Positions 53,501 to 62,175 of a stretch of 64,000 nt of DNA are shown here, one piece after another (position 1 is the first letter of the stretch; each line of letters begins with the position of its first letter). This DNA comes from Nostoc sp. CHAB 5824 (GTDB lineage Bacteria > Cyanobacteriota > Cyanobacteriia > Cyanobacteriales > Nostocaceae): assembly GCF_020829665.1 (NCBI RefSeq), contig NZ_JAIVFT010000007.1, positions 1-64,000 on the forward strand. The letters run 5' to 3'. The notes beneath the pieces were generated by a model. The model made no database searches. It saw only the letters and a program-made list of their open reading frames with translations, and was not told the origin of the DNA. A program made the translations under genes and the position numbers.

Positions 53501-56477
53501 GGTTACGACTGGTATCTCGCTCTGGTTGCAGTTCTTCTACCAACTTCTCGAAGGGCATATCTTGATGGGCATAAGCACCTAATGCCATGTGGCGAACTCG
53601 ACTCAGCACTGAACGAAAACTAGGGTTGCCGGAAAAATCAGTCCGTAAAACGACGGTATTAATAAAAAATCCGATTAACCCTTCAATTTCAGAACGGTTA
53701 CGTCCAGCAATGGGAGAACCGATGAGAATATCTTCTTGCCCACTGTAGCGGTGCAGGATTGTCCCAAAGGCTGCCAGCAAGGTCATAAATAGGGTGGCAC
53801 CTTCCTGACGCGAGAGTTCTATAAGCGATGCACTCAGGGTTTGGGATAGCATAAAGGATTGGGCCGCCCCTTGGTAAGTTTGCACTGGTGGCCGTGGTCG
53901 GTCGGTAGGCAATTCCAGTACAGTATTAGCACCTGCTAACTGGGTTTTCCAGTAGTTTATTTGGCTGGAGAGGACTTCACCCGATAGCCATTGGTGCTGC
54001 CAGACAGCAAAATCGGCATACTGAATGGGTAATTTTGCTAAAGGAGAGGGCTTACCGCTCAATAAGGTTTCATAAAGAGATGCTAACTGCTGCCAGAGAA
54101 TGCCCATTGACCAGCCATCGGAAGCGATGTGGTGCATCATCAACAAAAGTATCTGCTCCTGTTCGTCTATCTGGAGCAGGCAAGCTCGCAACATTAAGTC
54201 AGATTCTAAGTTAAAGGGGCGTTGCGCCTCTTGATTTAGCAGAGATTGCACCTGCTCTTGTGTTACTTTAATTATCTTGAGTTCAACTGGCCGAGGCTTG
54301 CCAATAACTTGTATTGGGCTACCATCCGGCGATGTAATAAAGTTTGTTCGCAATGCCTCATGATGAATAATGATCGCATTTAGTGCCTGTTGCAATATAC
54401 TCGCGTTGAACTTGCCCGTTAAGCGCAGTGCGTTGGAGATGATATAAGCTGGGCTGTTAGGTTCCAACTGCTCCAAAAACCACACTCGCTGCTGGGCAAA
54501 GGATAAAGGGACTGACTCCCGATTGGCTATTGGGGGAATAGTCTGGTTGTGGGGATCAATTTCTTGAATCTGGGTTGGAGCGTTCCCGCTTCGGGTTGCC
54601 GTAGGCATGGCTTGAGCTAAACTAGCGATCGTTGGATTCTCAAATAGGATTTGCAATGGCATTTCTATCTGAAAAGCTTGGCGAACCCTAGACATGACTT
54701 GAGTCGCCAGCAGTGAATGGCCTCCCAATTCAAAAAAATTGTCGTGAATGCCTACTTGTTCCAAACGCAAAACTTTTACCCAGATGCTAGCTAAGATTTC
54801 TTCTGTAGCATTTTGAGGTGGGACAAAGCTAGTTGACAGACCAAGGTCAGATGTATGCGGTACAGGTAAAGCGCGGCGGTCTATTTTGCCGTTGGGGCTT
54901 AATGGCAGGGTGTCCAAAAATACAAAGGAGGCAGGCACCATATATTCAGGCAACCGACCTTGCAAAAAGCGACGCAATTCAACCTGAGTAGGAATTTTTT
55001 CTGGGTTGGCAACAATATATGCTACGAGTTGCTTGTCACCAGGAACATCCTCTCTAGCTATGACTAGAGTCTGTGTCAGTGCCGGATGTTGTTTTAATAT
55101 CGCTTCAATTTCTCCCAATTCAATTCGGAAGCCACGAATCTTCACTTGGTAGTCAATACGACCGAGGAATTCAATATTACCATCTGGTAGAAAACGTGCC
55201 AAGTCCCCAGTTTTGTAAAGACATGCCCCAACTCCAGAGCTAAAAGGGTTGAAAATGAACTTCTCAGTAGTTAATTCAGGACGGTTAAGATAGCCTCGCG
55301 CTAGACCAATCCCGCCAATGTGCAGTTCACCTGATTCACCAACAGGCACAGGCTGCAAATTTTCATCAAGAATGTAAATCTCTGCATTAGTAATGGGGCG
55401 ACCAATGGGAGCAATGGTGTAATTAGTGCCGCGCTGACAAGTCCAGAAAGTGGCATCAATGGAAGCTTCTGTCGGGCCATAGCAATTATGAAAAACATTG
55501 TCCAAATTCAGTTTGGCAAAGAAATGTTCTATGAGTTCGCTAGGTAGAGCTTCACCACCGCAAGTAATATGCCTGATAAATCGACAATTCTCAATTCCCT
55601 TCTCTTCCAGTAAGACACGCAGTATAGAAGGTACTAAGGCCAAGATAGTGATTTGCTGCTCAATAATCACCTTCACAAGGTAAGCAGTGTCTTGATGTCC
55701 ACCAGGGCGAGCCATAATCAATTGCCCCCCAAAGCATAATGGCCAGAATATTTGCCACACTGAGGGGTCAAAGCTAAAAGAAATAGTCAGTAAAACTTTA
55801 TCTGCTTGAGTTAATTTAAAGGTTGTTTGCCGCCAGTATAGTTGATTGCAGATACCACGGTGAGGGATCATTACACCCTTGGGCTGTCCTGTAGAACCAG
55901 ATGTGTAGATTACGTAGATGAGGTTATCAACCGTTGTTTGATGTACAGGATTTTCTTGACTGTTTTGGGTGTTATCTTGCCAATTTGAGTCTAGATAAAC
56001 TACTTGCGCCTGATGCGGTGGTAGGTTATTGACCAACTTCTCTTGGGTTAATAAAACTGGTGTCTGGGTATCTGATAAGATGAAAGCTAAACGCTCTGGG
56101 GGATATGCCGGATCTAAAGGCACATAAGCGCCTCCAGCTTTGAGAATAGCCAGTATTCCTACGATCATCTCCAAGGAGCGCTCCACGCAAATTCCCACAA
56201 GTACTTCAGGCCCAACTCCCAAAGTACGTAGGTAGTGCGCTAGTTGATTCGCCCGCTGGTTTAACTGTTGATAAGTAAGTTGTATATCTTCAAATACTAC
56301 AGCAATTGCTTGAGGCGATCGCTCTACTTGCATCTCAAACATCTGATGAATGCACAGATCGCGAGCAACTACTTGGGTATCATTCCATTCCTCTATAACT
56401 TGGGTATCGATGATGTAAGTTAAGGTATTTAACGGAACATTTTGCTTATACTCTGGAGTTTGGCTATTTATCTGCAT
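50508..56477 (-). CDS. Two-module non-ribosomal peptide synthetase (A-PCP-C-A-PCP-TE)
   Basis: The protein is 1989 residues. Adenylation domain 1 (about 45-580) has YTSGSTGQPKG and the substrate-contact segment SFDPSVWQIF. The first carrier Ser is at about 588 (ELGGHSLLA). The condensation domain is at about 655-1085 (MMHHIASDGWS). Adenylation domain 2 (about 1110-1620) carries FFTSGTTGVPKG and SFDVVLRDIF. The second carrier Ser is at about 1659 (ELGGHSILA), and the thioesterase has GYSFGG at about 1803 and GSHLGVL. It starts without a condensation domain, so it should load a free amino acid and release a dipeptide. The linker near 620 contains an in-frame dispersed repeat. No tailoring or transport genes adjoin. 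Confidence 0.95.
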   Translation of the reverse strand: MQINSQTPEYKQNVPLNTLTYIIDTQVIEEWNDTQVVARDLCIHQMFEMQVERSPQAIAVVFEDIQLTYQQLNQRANQLAHYLRTLGVGPEVLVGICVERSLEMIVGILAILKAGGAYVPLDPAYPPERLAFILSDTQTPVLLTQEKLVNNLPPHQAQVVYLDSNWQDNTQNSQENPVHQTTVDNLIYVIYTSGSTGQPKGVMIPHRGICNQLYWRQTTFKLTQADKVLLTISFSFDPSVWQIFWPLCFGGQLIMARPGGHQDTAYLVKVIIEQQITILALVPSILRVLLEEKGIENCRFIRHITCGGEALPSELIEHFFAKLNLDNVFHNCYGPTEASIDATFWTCQRGTNYTIAPIGRPITNAEIYILDENLQPVPVGESGELHIGGIGLARGYLNRPELTTEKFIFNPFSSGVGACLYKTGDLARFLPDGNIEFLGRIDYQVKIRGFRIELGEIEAILKQHPALTQTLVIAREDVPGDKQLVAYIVANPEKIPTQVELRRFLQGRLPEYMVPASFVFLDTLPLSPNGKIDRRALPVPHTSDLGLSTSFVPPQNATEEILASIWVKVLRLEQVGIHDNFFELGGHSLLATQVMSRVRQAFQIEMPLQILFENPTIASLAQAMPTATRSGNAPTQIQEIDPHNQTIPPIANRESVPLSFAQQRVWFLEQLEPNSPAYIISNALRLTGKFNASILQQALNAIIIHHEALRTNFITSPDGSPIQVIGKPRPVELKIIKVTQEQVQSLLNQEAQRPFNLESDLMLRACLLQIDEQEQILLLMMHHIASDGWSMGILWQQLASLYETLLSGKPSPLAKLPIQYADFAVWQHQWLSGEVLSSQINYWKTQLAGANTVLELPTDRPRPPVQTYQGAAQSFMLSQTLSASLIELSRQEGATLFMTLLAAFGTILHRYSGQEDILIGSPIAGRNRSEIEGLIGFFINTVVLRTDFSGNPSFRSVLSRVRHMALGAYAHQDMPFEKLVEELQPERDTSRNPLFQVWFNMLNLKDIQLELPGVAVEPVLMLETASKFDLTLYVTEKNQGIQLDLVYNTDLFTSERMMEMLHQFHHLLNQIVAASDSQISLYSLVTPEARTLLPEPRAVLLEPRYELVTTMFTSWVNRTPEHSALRQGSRTWNYGKLGKSAQALAQVLLSDGLERRDVVAVFGTRSFGLIASMNAVLLSGGVLLTLDPKLPSDRHLLMLKEAKAKYILYINGQCPEDKEIYQSLIIICVNRDTGEAINYLPQDSSKAINLPEITANDPAYIFFTSGTTGVPKGVLGCHKGMAHFLNWQRQTFEIGQQDRVAQLTGLSFDVVLRDIFLPLTSGATLCLPQEGDNLDPTKILNYLEHEQISVLHTVPSLAQSWLANVPSGVYLRNLRWLFFAGEPLKETLVYRWRDAFPESGEIVNLYGPTETTLAKCYYKIPVECKPGVQPVGLPLPETQALVLTPNNQLCGIGEPGEIVIRTPFRTLGYINAQQENRSRFVKNLYRNDEQDWLYYTGDRGCYRPDGSLEILGRRDHQVKIRGIRIELGEIETVLAQHPDVLQTVVIAREDVPGDQRLVAYIIPNQDRACTISDIRSFLLTKLPQYMLPSAFVLLDTMPLTPNGKVNRRALPAPDLSRQKLEATFVAPRNEVERQLTEIWEQTLRVQPISIQDNFFELGGHSILAVKLFWQIEKTFKKNLPLAILFQSGTIEALAKIICPEDLAENKALVDTLDKSKGTWSSLVEIQPNGSKPPFFCIHGLGGEVLCFRELALYLGSDQPFYGLQPQGLDGKHPFHTRVEDMATHYIQEIQTLQPNGPYFLGGYSFGGVVAFEMARQLREQGEQVGILVVLDSCRPGYSWRASFLKRVFLHLNNIVQQGAGYFWQRVVRWSYWRKSHLQNTYNRYLEVALDIPLSDKHLKIIDANTQAVSEYIFPVYPGRAVLLRTEDQSRDEAIGTQYDPQFGWGEVAAGGLDIYYVPGSHLGVLNEPYVQVLAETLRNCLIQAQSPKN

Positions 56478-57739
56478 TTTCTATACATCAACTCTATCAA
56501 CAAATGCTATTTTTTTAATTTATTATTTATTGTAAATGTTTTTATACGAAATTTTATCTGAGGCTACACATTAATGCCTCAGGATAGGAGCCTGGGGCTA
56601 CATAAACAAAGCCTAGCTAGGCTTAAGGGCAGTCCGGTGCGCGAACGGCTTCTGGTTTGCAGTACCCAAGCTAATTATATGCATTTCAAAGATAATTAAT
56701 ACTTAAAACTCTAGCTAATCGATTTTATTCAGCATAATAATCACCAAATTTTCACCAAATATTTTATTTTTAACTAAAAATTTAAAATGTATTTAAATTT
56801 AAAAAATTGCATGATTACATTGTTGATTCACAGTCAAGGACAAGCATTTAATTTCCAGATTTACATTTACTTTACATATATTATTTTTGCTTTTTTGTAT
56901 ATGTTTAAATACAATAACTGAAAAGACTTTATCTTTTTTTACGAAAATTTGCTGAAGTAAAAAATAATTATTACCGAATCTTCATTGTGTTTATTCAAAT
57001 GTAAAAATAGTGTAAAGTCAAAAAATTGGTTCTCTCTCAGTAGGTAAAAATGTCTATAATGCAGATATGACAAAGCTCACAGATATCAAACACTGTTGAA
57101 ATTACTTTATGACCAATTCTTTAGATATGCCCATGAAACTTATTCACGCTCAACTACTACAAAAAGTTATGTAAAGTTTTGTAACAATAATCAAATTTTT
57201 AATGCATTTTGTTATATGTTATGTGTGTAAGTTTTGTTAATCAGTAATTATGCGTAAAAAAACAGAAAACTTCTAAGCAAAGCGGAATTAGTCTAGCTAA
57301 AGATGCTACAGTAATTTCCGAAGGGATATCATTGTCTAATAGAAGTCGAACTCTGCAATGGAACTGTAGTAATTCAGTTCAACTATTACGCACCTTAAAA
57401 ATTTTAATATTTTTACCTGACCTACTTGATTATTTCCGTCAGGAATTTTACTCAACTATTTAAGTTAACTCACCAAAAAATCTTTTTTTTAGCATCAAAG
57501 CTCAAAATTCCTAGGCTAAACTGGATTCTACCCTGCAACAAAAGCTAAGTATCTGGGTAGTAACCGCACTAAAACCGACCCTGGAAGATGCTTTTGATCA
57601 AGAATTTAAAGTCAGTGCGAAGCAAATGGTTAATAGTAAGCTACAAAGTCCAGATTTCTTTGAAAGAAAAATGCGATATGCGCCACTTGTCTTAATGTAA
57701 GTTTCCATCAAATTTTAATTACACCAAGTGTTTCCAACT
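56478..57739. other. 1.26-kb AT-rich region between NRPS and exopolysaccharide cluster
   Basis: This divergent, very AT-rich region holds the promoters for the NRPS gene and for the polysaccharide cluster. A GC-richer patch with small inverted repeats (gcctagctaggct, gcgcgaacggcttctgg) lies at 56570-56670. The 3' part (57515-57700) contains a probable gene remnant listed separately. Nothing else is recognisable. Confidence 0.55.
57515..57700 (+). pseudogene. Probable gene remnant, unknown family
   Basis: A 61-codon open stretch without a start codon at its head ends at TAA 57698-57700. It reads LDSTLQQKLSIWVVTALKPT, then LEDAFDQEFKVSAKQMVNSK, then LQSPDFFERKMRYAPLVLM. Its composition and amphipathic patterns look protein-like, unlike the surrounding DNA. 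The simplest reading is the 3' end of a deleted gene. I do not recognise the family. Confidence 0.35.
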
Positions 57740-59182
57740 ATGAGTAATCAAAGCATTACAACAAGTAAATTCAATGAAGTGCCTTTAGATTTACGTGCAT
57801 CTTCATTTGCTAGGGTACGCAAGGGTTCGTGGTGGTTGAGATTAACAACATTGTTTTTAGTAGACTCTACTCTTTTATCCTTAGCTTGGGTTTTAGCTGG
57901 ATATCAATCTTCTTATGGGCATTTGACTTCGTATATACAGAGTCATTATTTGCCGATTTTAATAACTATTGGGATTCAAATAGGCTCATTAGCTATCGAG
58001 GGTATTTATCGAGAAGGTCAAAAACGCTATGACTATTTCAATATTATAAAATCGCTAACTTTTGCTCATGGATTAATACTCCTAGTTTGTCTTTTATATA
58101 AGCCAGTCATTGATATTACACGCCCAAGATTAATATTATTATCTTGGTTGCTAAGTATATTATTTATTTGTACTGGTAGGTATGCTATAAATATTACCCT
58201 TGAATATCTGCGTAAACAAAAAAAAATAGTTCGTTCCTCTGTCTTCATTATTTGTGATTCTCAAGACCATGAGCAGATAGCTAGCTTTATAAAAAAAGAA
58301 AAACATTATATTGTATCTGGAACTGCTAAAGCTAATTCATTAGATAGATATCAACGTCAAAAAACATTGAATCAACTTAATGAATTAGGTGTAACAGAAG
58401 TTTTTATATCTTGGGATGCTCTAAAAAATAGAATGTTTTTATGCTGGTTATTTCAAGCATCTGGCATCCAAGTGCATATTTTGCCGATGGAATTAAAACC
58501 AATTTATAAAAACATAGAATTTAATAAAATCGGGGGAATGCCTTGTCTGAGTTTGGATTGTCCGATAATTACAGGGAAAGATTTTTGGATAAAGCGCAGT
58601 TCTGATTTTTTGTTCGCTACTTTATTTGTAATGTTATCATTCCCTATTTATATAGCTATAGCTATAGCTATAAAATTGGACTCTCCCGGCACAGTATTTT
58701 ACAGACAAACCCGTATAGGTTTACATGGGCAACAGTTTAAAGTATGGAAATTCAGAACTATGAGGTCTGATGCAGAAAAATTCCAGAAAGAATTAGAAGC
58801 ATTAAATGAAACGAAAGATGGGATTATCTTTAAAATTAAAGACGATCCTCGCATTACCCGTGTTGGAAAATTCCTTCGACGTTACAGTTTAGACGAATTA
58901 CCTCAACTTTTTAACGTTATCCTTGGAGAAATGAGTATAGTAGGACCTCGCCCTTTACCTACTAGAGATGTAGATAAATTTTCTGAACATCATTTTATTC
59001 GGCATGAAGTCTTACCTGGTATTACAGGTCTTTGGCAAGTCTCAGGTCGTTCAGATATTTTAGATTTTGAACAAGTGATAAATCTTGATCTTAACTACAT
59101 CGAAAATTGGTCACTTCGGTTAGACTTTGAAATTCTCCTTAAAACAGTTATGGTAGTTTTGAAAAAAGAAGGTGCCTATTAA
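57740..59182 (+). CDS. Polyprenyl phosphate sugar-1-phosphate transferase (WcaJ/WbaP type)
   Basis: The enzyme starts exopolysaccharide repeat units by moving a sugar-1-phosphate onto undecaprenyl phosphate in the inner membrane. The protein is about 480 residues. There are several N-terminal membrane helices (about 40-150), a nucleotide-binding-like middle (VFIICDSQDHEQIASF) and a C-terminal bacterial sugar transferase domain. Its signatures are FKVWKFRTMRSDA, RRYSLDELPQLFNV, EMSIVGPRPLPTRD and PGITGLWQVSGRSD. The ATG at 57740 (MSNQSITTSK) is preferred over a GTG four codons earlier. It opens the polysaccharide cluster. Confidence 0.93.
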   Translation: MSNQSITTSKFNEVPLDLRASSFARVRKGSWWLRLTTLFLVDSTLLSLAWVLAGYQSSYGHLTSYIQSHYLPILITIGIQIGSLAIEGIYREGQKRYDYFNIIKSLTFAHGLILLVCLLYKPVIDITRPRLILLSWLLSILFICTGRYAINITLEYLRKQKKIVRSSVFIICDSQDHEQIASFIKKEKHYIVSGTAKANSLDRYQRQKTLNQLNELGVTEVFISWDALKNRMFLCWLFQASGIQVHILPMELKPIYKNIEFNKIGGMPCLSLDCPIITGKDFWIKRSSDFLFATLFVMLSFPIYIAIAIAIKLDSPGTVFYRQTRIGLHGQQFKVWKFRTMRSDAEKFQKELEALNETKDGIIFKIKDDPRITRVGKFLRRYSLDELPQLFNVILGEMSIVGPRPLPTRDVDKFSEHHFIRHEVLPGITGLWQVSGRSDILDFEQVINLDLNYIENWSLRLDFEILLKTVMVVLKKEGAY

Positions 59183-59233
59183 GGTCAGAAAAACAAAATT
59201 ATAGCGGACAGCAATAATTATAGTATTTACATA

Positions 59234-59485
59234 TTGATTGATGCAATTATTGCTGTTTTCAGTGGAGTTTCTGTTTATTACGCATTAAATTTAGATTTTC
59301 TAGTTACTGAGCGATTAACTACCTATTTAAGGGCGATAAAAGATTTTATGTTCATTACTCGGATTCTTTGTTTTGTTAATATGACGAAAATTTTGATACT
59401 GAGTAGCGCACTCAACCGTGCAATTATAGAAGGCAAACAAAAATGTAATCATGAAAATGCATTTTCCCTTTTGACTATGGAGTAG
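59234..59485 (+). pseudogene. Small membrane ORF, possible remnant of a CapD-like gene
   Basis: The 83-residue frame begins DAIIAVFSGVSVYYALNLDF and continues LVTERLTTYLRAIKDFMF. This resembles the first membrane helix and 'LRFD' segment of FlaA1/CapD-type nucleotide-sugar dehydratases. After 50 residues the similarity ends and the frame finishes in unrelated sequence. It is either a leftover 5' end of such a gene or a chance frame. I saw no start signal. Confidence 0.3.
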
Positions 59486-59589
59486 CTAGAAAAGCTTCTA
59501 ACGATATATCCGAAAAAAAGTCAAGTTATGAAATATATAGGTATTAGCAATTCAAAATGAGCGAATTCAAGTGAATTAATAATTTAAGA

Positions 59590-61032
59590 ATGGTAGAAAA
59601 GTACAAATTCATAAGTAATTCTCTCTCAATGATAATTAATCGGTTAGCGCAAAGCATCACAGCTTTTGTATTAACCGCTGCTATTGCTCGTAATCTAGGA
59701 GCTGAAGCTATAGGCCAATATCTACTAGCCTATAGCTATTACTTCATCTTTGTGGGCATTGCTTCACAGGGACTAAAGATATTGTTTACAAGAGAACTAG
59801 CCCGTGAACCACAAAAAACATCAGTTTATTTGATGAGTGGTACCTGGCTACAGTTAATATTTAGTTTGCTCAGTTATGGAGCGTTGGTCATTGTAGTATT
59901 TTTACTTCCCTATAGTTCCAAAACCTCGACTCTTTGCTACATAATGGGCTTAACGATAATTCCCTTTGCACTTTCCAACGTAACAGAGGCAATTTTCCAA
60001 GCTAAAGAAAAGATGCATTTGATTGCCATCGCTACAGTCCCAGTGTATGTACTACGCCTAATAATAATGATCTGGGCGATGCAACTGAAGTATGGAATTG
60101 AATATCTGGGAGCGATACTATTTTTTTCAGAAACATTAATTCTCGTAATTGAATGGATTCTGATTACACAGTTAGTTAAAATACAATGGCAGATTGATAA
60201 AGATTTTGTATGGACTACAATTAAAAGTGCACGAACATTTTTTGCTATTGAAGCAATAGCTGTAGTCAGTAGCAGAATTGAAATATTGATTCTTTCATTG
60301 TTAGGAAATGAGTTTTTAGTAGGTCTTTTCGGTGCAATAGTACAACTGCTGCAACCATTTTTAATTATTGCCAACAGTATAACTGTAGCAATGTTTCCGA
60401 GACTTTCAAAAGTAATAGATAAAGGACGGCAAAAGCAGCAGCAGATAACTGAAAGCTTTATTGAAGTTTTACTATCTATGGGATTACCCTTATTCCTTGG
60501 ATTGTTATTTTTTGGTAAAGATTTACTGATTTTTATTTATGATTCTAGCTTTGCTCAAGGAAGTTTAGCTCTTAGTATAAGCGCTATATCTCTGCTTTTA
60601 TTGCCCTTCACACGCACACTGTGCTCTCTACTTGTAGCCAACCATTTTGAGATAGTGAACCTGCGTGAACTGGTTATTACAACTATATTAGGAAGCTTAG
60701 GAGGTATAGTATTAGTTTCGCGATATCAGTTAGTAGGTGCAGCTATAATGGCATTGCTAATGACTATTCTTGCTTTTAGCCAGTATGTTTACTTCACTTA
60801 TGCTCTCCTATTTCCATTAAATTTATGGCGAGTTATTCGCCGTCCTGTTATGATAAGCGCTTTGATGCTAGTTGTATTCTTAATTTTAGATAAAATTAAT
60901 TTAAACTTTTTATTCACTCTAATTATTGCGATTTCTTTCTATATTTTCTTTATTATTTTTCTGAGTATTCATGCTTTAGGCGGAATTGATATTGTAAAGG
61001 AGAAAATTGTAAAAATAAGGATGAAATTTTAA
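59590..61032 (+). CDS. Wzx-type polysaccharide flippase
   Basis: The protein is 480 residues, with about 12-14 hydrophobic segments spread over its length. The N-terminus is characteristic of MATE/Wzx flippases: SLSMIINRLAQSITAFVLTA followed by IARNLGAEAIGQYLLAYSYY. It should flip the lipid-linked repeat unit across the inner membrane. It lies between the sugar-phosphate transferase and the GT2 and polymerase genes, as expected for a Wzx/Wzy system. Base composition is AT-rich like the rest of the cluster, which is typical of exchanged surface-polysaccharide loci. Confidence 0.92.
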   Translation: MVEKYKFISNSLSMIINRLAQSITAFVLTAAIARNLGAEAIGQYLLAYSYYFIFVGIASQGLKILFTRELAREPQKTSVYLMSGTWLQLIFSLLSYGALVIVVFLLPYSSKTSTLCYIMGLTIIPFALSNVTEAIFQAKEKMHLIAIATVPVYVLRLIIMIWAMQLKYGIEYLGAILFFSETLILVIEWILITQLVKIQWQIDKDFVWTTIKSARTFFAIEAIAVVSSRIEILILSLLGNEFLVGLFGAIVQLLQPFLIIANSITVAMFPRLSKVIDKGRQKQQQITESFIEVLLSMGLPLFLGLLFFGKDLLIFIYDSSFAQGSLALSISAISLLLLPFTRTLCSLLVANHFEIVNLRELVITTILGSLGGIVLVSRYQLVGAAIMALLMTILAFSQYVYFTYALLFPLNLWRVIRRPVMISALMLVVFLILDKINLNFLFTLIIAISFYIFFIIFLSIHALGGIDIVKEKIVKIRMKF

Positions 61033-61131
61033 GGAACACCCTATTTCTAAAATAGTAAATTTGCACAAATAACCAAAGCAATGAATATTGAATATCTTCA
61101 AGCAGAAAATTTAACAACTTAAAAATTAACA

Positions 61132-62079
61132 ATGGTCAATGAAAGTAACCAAACAATAGTCAGCGTTGTGATTCCTACACGCAATAGACCACAAATTGTT
61201 GCTAGGGGTGTCATAACTGCATTAGCTCAAACGCTACAATCAATTGAAGTGATTGTAATAATAGACGGTCCAGATCAGGAAACAGTCAATGTACTATCTC
61301 AGATAGCCGATCCAAGATTGAGAGTGATAGAACTATCAAAAAATGTTGGGCCATCAGGGGCTAGGAATACTGGTGTGAGAGAAGCTAAAGGTACTTGGAT
61401 AGCCTTTTTAGATGATGATGATGAATGGCTTCCACAAAAATTGGAGCGTCAACTTGAAGTAGCAAATAATTCTCATTATGATTTTCCAGTTGTCGCCAGT
61501 CGTTTCATTTCCCAGACTCAAAAAGGTGAGTTTATTCGTCCGACAAGGCTACCTTACCTCTCTGAACCTCTAAGTGAATATCTTTTTGCACGTAACTCCT
61601 TTTTTAAAGAAGAGGGCTGCATACAAACCTCAACTATTTTCGTGAAGAAAGAGTTAGTAGAAAAAATGCCTCTGAAAGAAAAATTTTACAGACATGAAGA
61701 TTGGGAGTGGTTACTTCGAGTTACTGCTATGGAAGGTGTAGGAGTAGAGTTTGTGCCTGAGCCTATGGCAATCTGGCATTCAGAAATGGGAATCAAGCGC
61801 TTAAGCAACATCAACGACTGGAAATATTCCTTGGATTGGATTCGTTCTACCCGCAATTTAGTAACACCAAAGGCTTATTCAGGTTTTATTGCAACAATGA
61901 TCACTCCTTCTGCGTCCTCAGTAGGTGATTGGAAAGCCTTTTTTCCTTTGTTGTGGGAAGCTATACGCTGCGGCAAGCCCCGCCCGATTGATATATGCTT
62001 ATACTTAATTATGTGGCTGTTCCCTCAGCAGTTGAGGCAGCAAGTTAGCTCTATTTTGACCAAGAAGTTCAAAACATAA
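61132..62079 (+). CDS. Family 2 glycosyltransferase
   Basis: The protein is 315 residues. The GT-A domain opens with VSVVIPTRNRPQIVARGVIT. It carries the nucleotide-binding Asp in VIIDGPD, the acidic metal site in WIAFLDDDDEWLP and a likely catalytic region at FYRHEDWEWLLRV. It adds a sugar to the growing lipid-linked repeat unit; donor and acceptor cannot be deduced. Only one such enzyme is in the window, so the cluster probably continues beyond the right edge or uses enzymes encoded elsewhere. Confidence 0.93.
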   Translation: MVNESNQTIVSVVIPTRNRPQIVARGVITALAQTLQSIEVIVIIDGPDQETVNVLSQIADPRLRVIELSKNVGPSGARNTGVREAKGTWIAFLDDDDEWLPQKLERQLEVANNSHYDFPVVASRFISQTQKGEFIRPTRLPYLSEPLSEYLFARNSFFKEEGCIQTSTIFVKKELVEKMPLKEKFYRHEDWEWLLRVTAMEGVGVEFVPEPMAIWHSEMGIKRLSNINDWKYSLDWIRSTRNLVTPKAYSGFIATMITPSASSVGDWKAFFPLLWEAIRCGKPRPIDICLYLIMWLFPQQLRQQVSSILTKKFKT

Positions 62080-62175
62080 GATGCTCTTCACAAAAGAAAG
62101 GCAGAAAACAGAAAATAAAAATAATGTGACTTGTTTAATATATATGTATACGGTGATATTTATACATTACAAAAA

